IMG/VR virus record: IMGVR_UViG_3300043811_000176
Span: 1 to 64,000 of that record
DNA from: a virus
Length of the DNA stretch: 64,000 nucleotides
Direction: 5' to 3' (one strand)
The notes beneath the pieces are model-generated. The model was not told the origin of the DNA. It saw only the letters and a list, made by a program, of their open reading frames with translations, and did not search any database. Below are positions 22,635 to 31,209 of the stretch, piece by piece. Position 1 is the stretch's first letter; each line of letters begins with the position of its first letter. A program made the position numbers and the translations under genes.

Positions 22635-25600
22635 TTGAATCGCACCGTGTGGTAAGGTGATTCTCCCGGTACCTGTATGGCACCTTCGATCTGCTCTGGC
22701 GACAGCCGCCCCTCTGGAACGCTGGACTGGTGAATGGAGACTTCTCCCCTTCTGGCCGCTTCCGCTATCGCCCGTTTCACGCTTTCCAAGGAAAGACCTG
22801 ATTTTTTGGCGAGATCGGAAATGTACACGGAACTAATGCCCCCGTTATCCTGCACTGCAGATTTGTAAGCCTGCCTCAAGTCTCCGAGGCCCGTGGCTTC
22901 TTTCCTCGTGCCGAGCGACGCGAAGCCAAGGCGGTCGCCGCCGACTTCCAAAGACTGGTCAGGCGCAACAGGCTCCTTTGCTTTCGCTGCGAGCCGCTCT
23001 TTGAGCCGCGCCTGATATGCCTGGGAACGAGCCAGCGCTTCCTTCACTTCTTCATCGGTCATTTTACTTATCGACTTAGTGCCGCCTTCTTCGCGCTGCG
23101 CTCCGGCCGATCGGAAGTTGACGCGATCAGCCCCGCCCAATTTTCCGCCCGCCATCCCTGCCGCCCCACGTTGCGCCAGCGGCATCCCACTTGTGATGGC
23201 CATTCCGGCTACTGCTTTGCCGCGCCGGATAGCTTCCGGTGTCGGCATCCCCGTCTCAGGATCGGTCACCGGGAACGCGCCATGGAGCGCGTCGTACGGC
23301 GCCCCGACCGCGCTCGTCACCCGGTTGCCGAAATAATCCAGCACCTGCGGCAGCCCGCTCTCACGAGCGTTCGCCTTCGCATAGGGCGCTCGCGACCTCG
23401 CCGCGGCGACGTCGGCCGCCTGCTGCGCCGCGGCGGGATCGTCCAAGGGGACGACAGCCTCCGGCCCGGCCTCGCCGATCATGGCGACCGTCGGCTGGGT
23501 GACGATCCCGCCTTCGGCGAATTGCGGTAGCTGGTTACCACCTACCGGATTTTCTTGGGACGGCGGGAGACCTTCCGAGCCAGCCTGATACTGGCTTTCG
23601 CCGACGGCCGCCCCAACCGCACCGCCGGCATTCATGGCGCGCTGCACGGCTTCCTTGACGACTTCTCGCGCTCGACTGTCGCCTTTGAGTCCCTTTTGGA
23701 CCCACTTCATGAAGGCGACGTTGTTCGACAACTTGGTAACCATCTCGTAATATTTGCCCAACACAGAGCGCGCTACAGCATCACTGCCCGGCAACACCGA
23801 GAAAGGTTCCTTGATCGCTGTCCGAAGGATGCCTTTATTGGTTGCAAGCGTCCCCCACGGATGTTCGACTTTAGCAGTTGCCGACATCGAAAGGCCAGCA
23901 CCGGGGTCAGCTCCCTTGGACGACATCAGGAAGTCCATTTCCTTTGCGAGAGTCTGCATCTCTTTGATAGTCGTGCCGGGAAACATGATATTCTGCACTT
24001 CGGGAGAAACAGTCTTTAACCGTTCACTGGGTTTAAGAGTATCTCGCAGAAAGCGTTGCAACCACACTTGCCGAAGCATGTTGAACTCGGGCGACTTCGG
24101 ATCGAACCGGCCAGCGGCGGCAATCAGAAGATCCTCATTATCCAATATCTTGTCGGCAGCCTTCGCGGCACCGAAGGTCGGATCATACAGAAACCCAAGA
24201 GGATCATTCTTGCGCTCAGCTCGTGCCTTGCCTGCTACTTGCGCGTGCTCGCGCTGCATACGCTTTATCTCGGTGTTCAGCGTGCGCAACGGGTCCGTTT
24301 TAGCCGCGACTCTGGCTGCTTCAGCAGTCGCGTGCGCCTGCGCGATGGCATCCGCCATGCGGTCGCCGGGACGGAGCGTCAGCGGAATTCGACCATCGAG
24401 CGCCGCCACGTCCTGTGCCTGCCGAAGTAGTCGCTGACTTACATTACGACCGTGCACGGCGTCGAGGATGCCTGATCTGTGCCGATCCAGGACTTGGCGC
24501 GTGAACGCGCCGCCATCGATTTCGCCCTCAACCAAACCGCGACTCGAATTCAATATCTGCCGGAGATCGGCGGCTTGCACGCCGGCCCATAAATTGGGGC
24601 CGACCATCTCGCGAATCCGGTTGGTCAGGTCAGTATGCCCTTCCTTGACCACGGTATCGAACAGCCGCTGCGGATCGGCAGGTTCGCCGGATTCGAGTCC
24701 GCGCATGACTGCCTTGATCTGGTTGGCTTCGAAGATCGGCATGTTCTCACGGTAGAAGGCATCGGCACGATCGAGTTGACGCGCGGCCTCCTGCAATTCC
24801 GGGACAGCGTGAGGATCGTGAAGCGCCTCGTCGACGCGTCGCGCGAAAAACTTGTAAGTGCCGTTCTTGATGTCGGAATTAAGCCGGTAAAAGTCAGCGT
24901 TTGAGCGTATCTGCGAGCGTAAATTATGTAGTTGCCCAAATGTTGGAGCCGACGACGGTTCGCGAATAACCGCGCCCGTCTGGGGGTCGTGTTCACCGGC
25001 CATGGCACGCAGCTGCCGCACCAACGCAGGTTGGTTACGCTCGAACTCTTCGGGCAATTGCGAGGCGAATTGTTCGGCTAACTCCGGCAAGCCTTGCACA
25101 TTCGGCAAATGCTCGCCGGCAAGCTCGTCGGCCTGATTATACATGTCCGTGGCGCGTTCTTGCAGGCCACGCTTCACAGCTTGTAGACGCTCACCGACCG
25201 TTGCCCACAGGTCGCCGCCATTGTGCCCGGCACCGGACACGCGAGCCGCTTCGTGCATAGTCTGCTGAATGTGCTGGTAGCCCTGATCGATAAGCCGCTG
25301 AGCTTCGCGACGACTGCTCTCAGCCGCACGGTTGATCGCCGCTTGCTGTTCCTGCGCCGCAGGCAACCCCGCCTGCAACCCCGCGCGTCGTTCGTCCAGA
25401 ACTCGACGCAATTCGTCATCGGCCGCTCTTGACTGCGCAAGCACCTTGGCTTGCAACGCCTCTCCAGCCTGGCGGGAAGAAACTGCCGCCGTCGGTTTAA
25501 CCAGAGAACCAGCATCTGAGACGCCAACTTGGTCCAAAAGACTTGCACCGCTTTTTTCATAATGAGCGGTTGCTGACTTCAACAACGGTTTGCTTGTATC

Positions 25601-26560
25601 GAACGCCGGATGAAACACTTCCGCCATGTTTTGGATGTGCGGCGCGCCTTTAGCCCACATGGAGGGCGGAACCAGAGCCCCTTTTTCGCGAAGGCCGATT
25701 GCAGACTCCAAACCTTCGGGATCGGCCCCCAGGAACTTGGCGGCAACGCCAGATCCTGCGCCGCTCTTGATAGCTTGTTTTAAACCTCCCGCGGCCCCGA
25801 TTGTAGCACCCATCGAACGACCAACACCAGCGCCTGCTGCCGCGAAACCGCTGGCTTGAGCAAGATTGAGCGCTTCTTCGCCTCCAGATCGGTCGTAGAC
25901 GCCCGCGAGTTGCAAAATGATGTCGTTGAAGCCCTGGCCAAGCGCCCCGCCCAACCCCGCGCCAGCTACCGCTCCAACAGGTCCGCCGACAACAGCTCCA
26001 CCGACTTCCCCCAGGGCGCTGCCCGCCATTGGACCACCTGCCCCGCCAACAGTAGAGATAATACCCGTCGGGCTTTCTAGGATGTTCTTGGGGCGCAACC
26101 GCTTCCCGTCATCGTCGACGTAGAATCGCCCCTGCGTGTCCTGCTGCACTTTGCCTGGATAAGATCGTTCCAGCGCTTTGCGGCGCTCCTTATCGTTGAC
26201 GGCCATGTGATAGAGCGTAGACGCGGTTAGGTCGACGTCCTGATAAGCGGGCTTGGTGCGGCGGATGCCTTCGGGATCGACGTATTCTTTTCCCTCCGGA
26301 ACGAGATCGTAACTTTCCTCGTCGGTAACAGTCCACGATTTAATACGGGTAACACCGTCCGGATCAATAAAGCGCATGCCGGGATTGAGCGCGTTATAAC
26401 CTTCTTCATCCGTGATCTTGATCGGAGGCGCAATCTTCTCTTCCAGCGGCGCTTTAGCGCTTGCAGGCAACGCGCGGCGCATGACGGTGCGCAGGCCGCT
26501 GCCTGCCAAGGCGTCGGCTTGTTGCTCGGGCGTCTGTTCCGGAGCCTGATCCAGTTCCAT
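22631..26560 (-). CDS. Large internal/ejection virion protein with tape-measure-like motif (1309 aa)
   Basis: The longest gene in the window. The N-terminus is acidic; a Gly/Ala membrane-active segment lies near 180-280 (GSALGEVGGAVVGGPVGAVA). Helical coils rich in Ala, Arg and Gln run from about 380 to 900. Near 1065 the motif FAEGGIVTQPTVAMIGEAGP (EAVVPL) matches the signature found in tail-length and ejection proteins. The last 80 residues look like a winged-helix domain (SVYISDLAKKSGLSLESVKR, AIAEAARRGEVSIHQ). In short-tailed phages such proteins form the trans-envelope DNA channel. ATGA overlap with the small downstream gene. Confidence 0.7.
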   Translation of the reverse strand: MELDQAPEQTPEQQADALAGSGLRTVMRRALPASAKAPLEEKIAPPIKITDEEGYNALNPGMRFIDPDGVTRIKSWTVTDEESYDLVPEGKEYVDPEGIRRTKPAYQDVDLTASTLYHMAVNDKERRKALERSYPGKVQQDTQGRFYVDDDGKRLRPKNILESPTGIISTVGGAGGPMAGSALGEVGGAVVGGPVGAVAGAGLGGALGQGFNDIILQLAGVYDRSGGEEALNLAQASGFAAAGAGVGRSMGATIGAAGGLKQAIKSGAGSGVAAKFLGADPEGLESAIGLREKGALVPPSMWAKGAPHIQNMAEVFHPAFDTSKPLLKSATAHYEKSGASLLDQVGVSDAGSLVKPTAAVSSRQAGEALQAKVLAQSRAADDELRRVLDERRAGLQAGLPAAQEQQAAINRAAESSRREAQRLIDQGYQHIQQTMHEAARVSGAGHNGGDLWATVGERLQAVKRGLQERATDMYNQADELAGEHLPNVQGLPELAEQFASQLPEEFERNQPALVRQLRAMAGEHDPQTGAVIREPSSAPTFGQLHNLRSQIRSNADFYRLNSDIKNGTYKFFARRVDEALHDPHAVPELQEAARQLDRADAFYRENMPIFEANQIKAVMRGLESGEPADPQRLFDTVVKEGHTDLTNRIREMVGPNLWAGVQAADLRQILNSSRGLVEGEIDGGAFTRQVLDRHRSGILDAVHGRNVSQRLLRQAQDVAALDGRIPLTLRPGDRMADAIAQAHATAEAARVAAKTDPLRTLNTEIKRMQREHAQVAGKARAERKNDPLGFLYDPTFGAAKAADKILDNEDLLIAAAGRFDPKSPEFNMLRQVWLQRFLRDTLKPSERLKTVSPEVQNIMFPGTTIKEMQTLAKEMDFLMSSKGADPGAGLSMSATAKVEHPWGTLATNKGILRTAIKEPFSVLPGSDAVARSVLGKYYEMVTKLSNNVAFMKWVQKGLKGDSRAREVVKEAVQRAMNAGGAVGAAVGESQYQAGSEGLPPSQENPVGGNQLPQFAEGGIVTQPTVAMIGEAGPEAVVPLDDPAAAQQAADVAAARSRAPYAKANARESGLPQVLDYFGNRVTSAVGAPYDALHGAFPVTDPETGMPTPEAIRRGKAVAGMAITSGMPLAQRGAAGMAGGKLGGADRVNFRSAGAQREEGGTKSISKMTDEEVKEALARSQAYQARLKERLAAKAKEPVAPDQSLEVGGDRLGFASLGTRKEATGLGDLRQAYKSAVQDNGGISSVYISDLAKKSGLSLESVKRAIAEAARRGEVSIHQSSVPEGRLSPEQIEGAIQVPGESPYHTVRFK

Positions 26561-26577
26561 TTTAGAATGCCTAGTCT

Positions 26578-26811
26578 TTAACGCCGCTTACGCCACTTAT
26601 CGGCGATTTCGCGCGCGCGCTCGTGTTGCTTCTTCTGTTCCTCGGGCAGCAAAATACGCATATTCTGCGCAGCAATATTGCCGCGCACGAATCGGCCGAT
26701 CGTGCGTTTCAAGACGAGGTTCCAAGCCTTCGCCACGTCGAAACGAGGCGGCAGGCTCGCAAAGTGAGTCCCCATGCTTATCACCGCCTTTCTCTCCTCC
26801 CTTGGTTCCAT
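26578..26811 (-). CDS. Small basic protein between internal virion genes (77 aa)
   Basis: Start at 26811 by ATGA overlap. Helical and basic: FDVAKAWNLVLKRTIGRFVR, LLPEEQKKQHERAREIADKW, ending RKRR. Context suggests a virion-assembly or internal protein. No family recognised. Confidence 0.55.
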   Translation of the reverse strand: MEPREERKAVISMGTHFASLPPRFDVAKAWNLVLKRTIGRFVRGNIAAQNMRILLPEEQKKQHERAREIADKWRKRR

Positions 26812-28412
26812 CAGGGGCTCGGTGCGTCGTTGGCCCACGGCTTTTTACCGGAAGTGGGCGGCGGAGCAGGTGCAGCACTCGGCGCAGCGGTCACCGGCCG
26901 CCCCAACTCCTGCTCGGTCTCGCTTCGCATCGTCGCATAAAGCTTTTTCAGTTCTCGCAACGAGCGCAGCGTGTTGGCGGTGGTATCGCCAGCTGAAAGT
27001 CCGGCAATGATGCTGTCAATCCGGTCACCGGTCGACTTCAACCGGTCGTTCTTGCTCGTGAGAAGTTCCTTACCCCACAGTTGGAGAAAATTGACGTCGC
27101 GCATCATCTGCACGCGGTCGCTGTCCTTTATGGCGCCAGCCGAGACCATGTTAGAAAGGCGTTCTTCCAGTCGTAGGGCTTTGCCCGGAATACCGGCCGA
27201 CATGGCGTGTGCCTGCAATTCGTGCTCCACGCGGTCGATGATTTCTTCCGAATGCGTGAATTTGTAGGCGCGCTCTTGGAGTTCCACCTGCTTGTTGCCT
27301 GACAGGTTGGTCACGGCTTGAGAGATGATCTTATTGGTTTCCGCGGCATTCGGTTCGCGCCCATCGTGCGCAGCTCTGAATTCGGCCTTGGCTTTCTCGA
27401 TAGCATCCACCCTTTCAGCGGCTAAAGTTCGCGCGCCCCCCGCGCTCGTCGCGCGAAGCTGCTCCGGGGTCAGATCGCCTTGCGAAGCGCGCAGGGCGTC
27501 ACTCCACGCCTTGGCCTTAAACGCCACGTATTCCGGCGTCTTGTTCTCGTCGTTCACCCCCGGATGGGCGTCTTGATACTCTTTGATCGAATCCGCGTAC
27601 TGCTGCCGGAAGAAATCCTGCTTCTCGAACTCGAACTTCGACTTGCGCATCTCCTCCGACGCCTTGAACTGCGCGGCCTGCACGTCCAGCACCTCCTTGT
27701 CCATGCCGTTTTCCAGCATGATCCGCATTTTCTGGTTGTCGAACTGCGCCGCAAGCATCAAACTTTTCTGCTTCCAGAGACCCATGTCGGTCGTCAGCAG
27801 CTTGTTGGCGTCCTCGTAGAGGTTGCGCTCCATGTCGAAGCGTTTGAGTGCCAGGTCGGAGTTGCTTTTCCAAGCGTCGAAATACTGCTTGTACGCCTTC
27901 TCGTCGGACTGCGCAGTCGCCTGCATGGCAGCGGCACCCGCATTCAAGGCGCTGATCATGGGCGTGCGGGTGAACGCGGAGGCGGCCATAGCGAAGATCA
28001 TGCCGACCGAGCCGAAGTTCTCCATGGGGCCGCGGATGTATTTGGCTTTCTCCTGCTCGGCGTTCCACGGCCGGAGGGCAGGATCGCGCGCATCGGCCGA
28101 CTCCAGGGCATAGGATTGCGCCATCTTCTGGCGATCCTGTCTCATCTGGTCTTCCGCCCGCCGATCGACGTAAGTCTGAGCCTCGCCCTTTGCCGCGGCC
28201 TCATCGGCGAGGCGGCTTGACACGTAGTCGGAGGAACCCGGCGCCAGACCGGTTATGTTGGAGCCCCCGTAGGGCGCGTAGTCGGGAAGGGCGGAACCGG
28301 GCGGAGGGGCGGCTTGCGGCAAGGCCGACTGTCCGACGGGCGGCTCGCCCGGTTTCCAGGTTAGGGCTGGACCAGAAAGCGCCGGAGGATCGTTGACAAA
28401 AACGTCGGACAC
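26811..28412 (-). CDS. Internal virion-like helical protein (533 aa)
   Basis: A Pro-rich N-terminus leads into a coil (AEDQMRQDRQKMAQSYALES), a hydrophobic Ala-rich segment near 140-165 (VGMIFAMAASAFTRTPMISA) and long helical repeats to the C-terminus, which is Pro/Ala-rich. This pattern (helices plus one membrane-like segment) is that of ejection proteins of short-tailed phages. Lies between the two other internal proteins in the usual order. Confidence 0.6.
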   Translation of the reverse strand: MSDVFVNDPPALSGPALTWKPGEPPVGQSALPQAAPPPGSALPDYAPYGGSNITGLAPGSSDYVSSRLADEAAAKGEAQTYVDRRAEDQMRQDRQKMAQSYALESADARDPALRPWNAEQEKAKYIRGPMENFGSVGMIFAMAASAFTRTPMISALNAGAAAMQATAQSDEKAYKQYFDAWKSNSDLALKRFDMERNLYEDANKLLTTDMGLWKQKSLMLAAQFDNQKMRIMLENGMDKEVLDVQAAQFKASEEMRKSKFEFEKQDFFRQQYADSIKEYQDAHPGVNDENKTPEYVAFKAKAWSDALRASQGDLTPEQLRATSAGGARTLAAERVDAIEKAKAEFRAAHDGREPNAAETNKIISQAVTNLSGNKQVELQERAYKFTHSEEIIDRVEHELQAHAMSAGIPGKALRLEERLSNMVSAGAIKDSDRVQMMRDVNFLQLWGKELLTSKNDRLKSTGDRIDSIIAGLSAGDTTANTLRSLRELKKLYATMRSETEQELGRPVTAAPSAAPAPPPTSGKKPWANDAPSP

Positions 28413-28449
28413 GTCACTGGTCTCTGGCTCGTTCTAATTCGGTCATGTT

Positions 28450-29586
28450 TTACCCCAAACTCAACTTAACATTCTGCCCGCCACCCATCCCGCCCCCCAG
28501 CGCCGCAGCGAACGACGAGATCGCCGACATCAGGTCCTTGTTCTGCTGGAGGTCAAGCTGGGTCAGCATCTGATAGAGCTGCGACGACAGCCCCGTTTCT
28601 TTCAAGCCGGTATTCATCATCTCGACCTGGACGTTCGCCATCGCCGCGATCGCATTAGTCTGCACGTTGTTCAGATCTTGTGCGAGCGCGGAATTCTGGT
28701 TGGGATCGGTTGGCATGCCCTTGGCTGCGTAGCCCGAAACGATACGCGCCTTCTCGGCGGCGACCGCCTGGTCGAGCTGTGTCTGGAGAGCGGGGGGCAG
28801 CTTGCCGGTCTTGAGGTAGGACTCCAGCACCTGTCCGGACTGCCCGAGTTGGGCGGCCTGCTGTGCCAGTACGGCTTGATTAGGGTCCATCTGGTTGCGA
28901 TTGAGGAGGTCCATGCCGAGCCCGGTGCCGGCCGCGGCGACGCCCGCCACCTTGCCAAGGCCGCCAAGGGTCCATTTGGACGGGTTCGTCAAAGTGTTCC
29001 AGAAGCCCCCTTCCCCGGCGGGAGATGCGGCAGGGGTCGCGCCGGCTGCGGGCGCCGCGTCGCCCGTGCCGGTAATTCCGCCAGAAAGTTCGGCGTCGGT
29101 CGGGGCGAAACCGCCTGCCGGCGCGCCAGCAGAGGGAACGCCCGTCGCGCCGCCAAACAGCTCGGCATCGGTCGACGCAAATCCGGCCGGCGACGCTCCT
29201 CCACCATAACCGAGCGCACTTTGGATTGCTCCACCGGCAGGCGTACTGCCAAAAGTAGAAGCAGCATCGGTCGGCGCAACAAGAGAAAGCGGATCGGCAG
29301 CCGTAATTGCCGCGTCAGTGCTCGCCCCAGCAGTATTGCCAAAGATGCTGCTGAACATCCCGCCAATATCCACCCCTGCGCCCGCATCGGCCGCCGCGCC
29401 TGCCCCTGCACCCGCACCAAAGAGCCCGCCGGCTCCCCCCAACAGCGCGCCGCCTGTCAGAAGCCCGCCGGCAACCAAACCAGCACCTTCCAATGTTTGT
29501 CCGATCTCGTTCGGCCGGAACATGCCGGTGATGTCGTTGCCAAGATTACTATCGTGCCCCTCGACAAGATCCGTTAGGAACGACAT
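28450..29586 (-). CDS. Internal virion-like Gly/Ala-rich protein (378 aa)
   Basis: ATG 29586 behind GAGGTGGGCCG. Residues about 30-75 are a Gly/Ala hydrophobic stretch (GAGLVAGGLLTGGALLGGAG); a Ser/Ala/Gly-rich region with TDAELFGG/TDAELSGG repeats follows. The second half is helical (LAQQAAQLGQSGQVLESYLK, LNNVQTNAIAAMANVQVEMM). Consistent with a small ejection protein acting in the host envelope. Confidence 0.6.
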   Translation of the reverse strand: MSFLTDLVEGHDSNLGNDITGMFRPNEIGQTLEGAGLVAGGLLTGGALLGGAGGLFGAGAGAGAAADAGAGVDIGGMFSSIFGNTAGASTDAAITAADPLSLVAPTDAASTFGSTPAGGAIQSALGYGGGASPAGFASTDAELFGGATGVPSAGAPAGGFAPTDAELSGGITGTGDAAPAAGATPAASPAGEGGFWNTLTNPSKWTLGGLGKVAGVAAAGTGLGMDLLNRNQMDPNQAVLAQQAAQLGQSGQVLESYLKTGKLPPALQTQLDQAVAAEKARIVSGYAAKGMPTDPNQNSALAQDLNNVQTNAIAAMANVQVEMMNTGLKETGLSSQLYQMLTQLDLQQNKDLMSAISSFAAALGGGMGGGQNVKLSLG

Positions 29587-29611
29587 CGGCCCACCTCTTC
29601 CTCCTGCCTTG

Positions 29612-29800
29612 CTAGTCCCTGATCGAATGAAAGTACGCCAGCCAATCTTCTCGCGGTAGTCGGCCGATGATTTCGACGCACTTCCCACAATGCTCTCGCG
29701 GCGGTTTGCGCCCGGAGATGTAATCTCGCGCCAAGCCGAAACCAAAGCACGCTGTCAGCTCGGCACCGCAGCGCAAACAAGCTCTGAGCGTGCAAATCAT
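29612..29800 (-). CDS. Small four-cysteine protein (62 aa)
   Basis: CTLRACLRCGAELTAC followed by HCGKCVEII gives two possible zinc-ligand pairs. No strong ribosome site is visible, and the alternative frame is also open, so the call is tentative. Resembles small phage zinc ribbons. Confidence 0.4.
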   Translation of the reverse strand: MICTLRACLRCGAELTACFGFGLARDYISGRKPPREHCGKCVEIIGRLPREDWLAYFHSIRD

Positions 29801-29806
29801 GACGAA

Positions 29807-30280
29807 TCAAGCCTTTACATAGCGTTGCGCCGTATCGTAGATGCGCCCGACTTGCGCCTTGATCATCTCGGAAGGGACGTCGGTGCTGTTCTCGACATGG
29901 ATGTTTTTTGCCCCCAGTCCCTTGGCCCACTTCACGATGCGCGGGTAGAAGAACGCCGCCGCCGCCTGCTGCTTGGCGTCGGACGGGGTCTCGACCCACA
30001 CGAACCGCTCCCACACGATCGGATCAGGCTCCAGACCGCCGGATCCAACCAACTGCGCGAGCGCTACGGCTTTGTCCTGAAACAGGAACTGGAACTCGTT
30101 GGAATAGATGATCCCGCGCAGGAAACCGATCGCCGAGCGCTCGTTGAGGTGCGGGTATTTCTGCAAGAATCTCGGCATGAACCACGTCGCATGGCGGTCC
30201 ATGTCGGGGAGTTCGAACCGGCGCACGTCGGCGGGCGCGAGGACAGGCGGCGAGACGGTTTTTAAGGCTTCAGCGGGCAT
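29807..30280 (-). CDS. Virion-region protein, possibly acyltransferase-fold (157 aa)
   Basis: An alpha/beta protein with LRGIIYSNEFQFLFQDKAV (strands), EPDPIVWERFVWVET, then AAAAFFYPRIVKWAKGLGAK and IHVENSTDVPSEM. The order strand-strand-strand-helix with WAKGLGAKNIHV resembles GNAT-like proteins encoded beside phage internal proteins, but the acetyl-CoA P-loop is not visible. Likely a structural or assembly protein. Confidence 0.5.
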   Translation of the reverse strand: MPAEALKTVSPPVLAPADVRRFELPDMDRHATWFMPRFLQKYPHLNERSAIGFLRGIIYSNEFQFLFQDKAVALAQLVGSGGLEPDPIVWERFVWVETPSDAKQQAAAAFFYPRIVKWAKGLGAKNIHVENSTDVPSEMIKAQVGRIYDTAQRYVKA

Positions 30281-30282
30281 TG

Positions 30283-30615
30283 TTACAACCCCAAGATGTT
30301 ACCGAGCCTATTGTGCTCGTCGTTGTGCAAGGCGATCCATTGTCGCATGTAATCAGTGTCTTGCCAATTGACCCAGGTGAGGTCGTAGCCGGCGCCGCCG
30401 ACCGCGGCCCAGGCTTGGTTGTGCATGACCTGGTGCTGCCACGCCCAGTTTCCGAGATTCTCGGGGTCGAAGGGATCGAGCAGGTACTCGACGACCTGGA
30501 CGCCCATCGTCTGAAAAATGACGCGATTGATATCGCGATGCGAGGTCATGTTCGAGAACGACCAGCTCATCAGATCGTCGGAACTTTGCGGCAGAAATGC
30601 AAGATCGTCAGCCAT
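30283..30615 (-). CDS. Conserved phage virion-region protein (110 aa)
   Basis: Helical with many Trp, His and Asn (MSWSFSNMTSHRDINRVIFQ; WQHQVMHNQAWAAVGGAGYD) ending WIALHNDEHNRLGNILGL. The Leu-Gly-Ile/Leu end and H-x-x-x-H-x-x-W pattern recur in small proteins located between internal and tail genes of short-tailed soil phages. Function unknown. Confidence 0.6.
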   Translation of the reverse strand: MADDLAFLPQSSDDLMSWSFSNMTSHRDINRVIFQTMGVQVVEYLLDPFDPENLGNWAWQHQVMHNQAWAAVGGAGYDLTWVNWQDTDYMRQWIALHNDEHNRLGNILGL

Positions 30616-31208
30616 CAGATCAGGCCCCAGGCCACGAAACGCTCCTGTTCGAACAGCACTAGCGGCTGCGCCTCCGCCAATTCATGCAAGTACCTGACGA
30701 CACCGGGCCAGCCGATATCATAGTCATCCCACAAAATTACACCGTCCGGACGCACGAGCTTGAAAGCGCGATCGCTATCGGATTTTACCGTCTCATAATC
30801 GTGCCCGCCGTCTATAAAAACCAGACCGGCAGAATGAGGCGCAACAGGAATATCGACGGTCGCGGAATCTCCCACAATCAAAATAGGCTTGTTGGGAATG
30901 TCCAAATCGATGAAATCGGAGCCCGGAACATAAGCCGGGTACTCGTAATCATCTCCCGAGTGTCCCAGATCGATCGTGTACACCTGCTGCTCGGAATTAA
31001 GCGCCATGTTGCATGCGCCGCGCCCCGTGAAAGTTCCGAATTCTACGATAGGACCTTTAGATCGCCGAGCCAGAAGACTGAGAAACACGTAGTTGGCTTG
31101 GTGCGTCATATGCCCGAATTGCAAATCGCTAGTGAGCAAGGACACAGGAAAATCAAACCACGACTTAAAGGTATGATACGTGCTCGGAACTACTAACACG
31201 CCCGTCAT
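30615..31208 (-). CDS. Class I SAM-dependent methyltransferase (197 aa)
   Basis: Rossmann methyltransferase of the Methyltransf_24 type: motif I VEFGTFTGRGACNM, acidic loop after strand 2 (YTIDLGHSGDD), then VFIDGGHDYETVKSD and FKLVRPDGVILWDDYD. The D-G-x-H-x-Y motif and WDD are typical of O-methyltransferases acting on small molecules or sugars. Embedded between tail genes, which is unusual; it may modify a virion glycan together with the sugar-active genes at 48-55 kb (inference). Confidence 0.85.
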   Translation of the reverse strand: MTGVLVVPSTYHTFKSWFDFPVSLLTSDLQFGHMTHQANYVFLSLLARRSKGPIVEFGTFTGRGACNMALNSEQQVYTIDLGHSGDDYEYPAYVPGSDFIDLDIPNKPILIVGDSATVDIPVAPHSAGLVFIDGGHDYETVKSDSDRAFKLVRPDGVILWDDYDIGWPGVVRYLHELAEAQPLVLFEQERFVAWGLI

Positions 31209-31209
31209 T

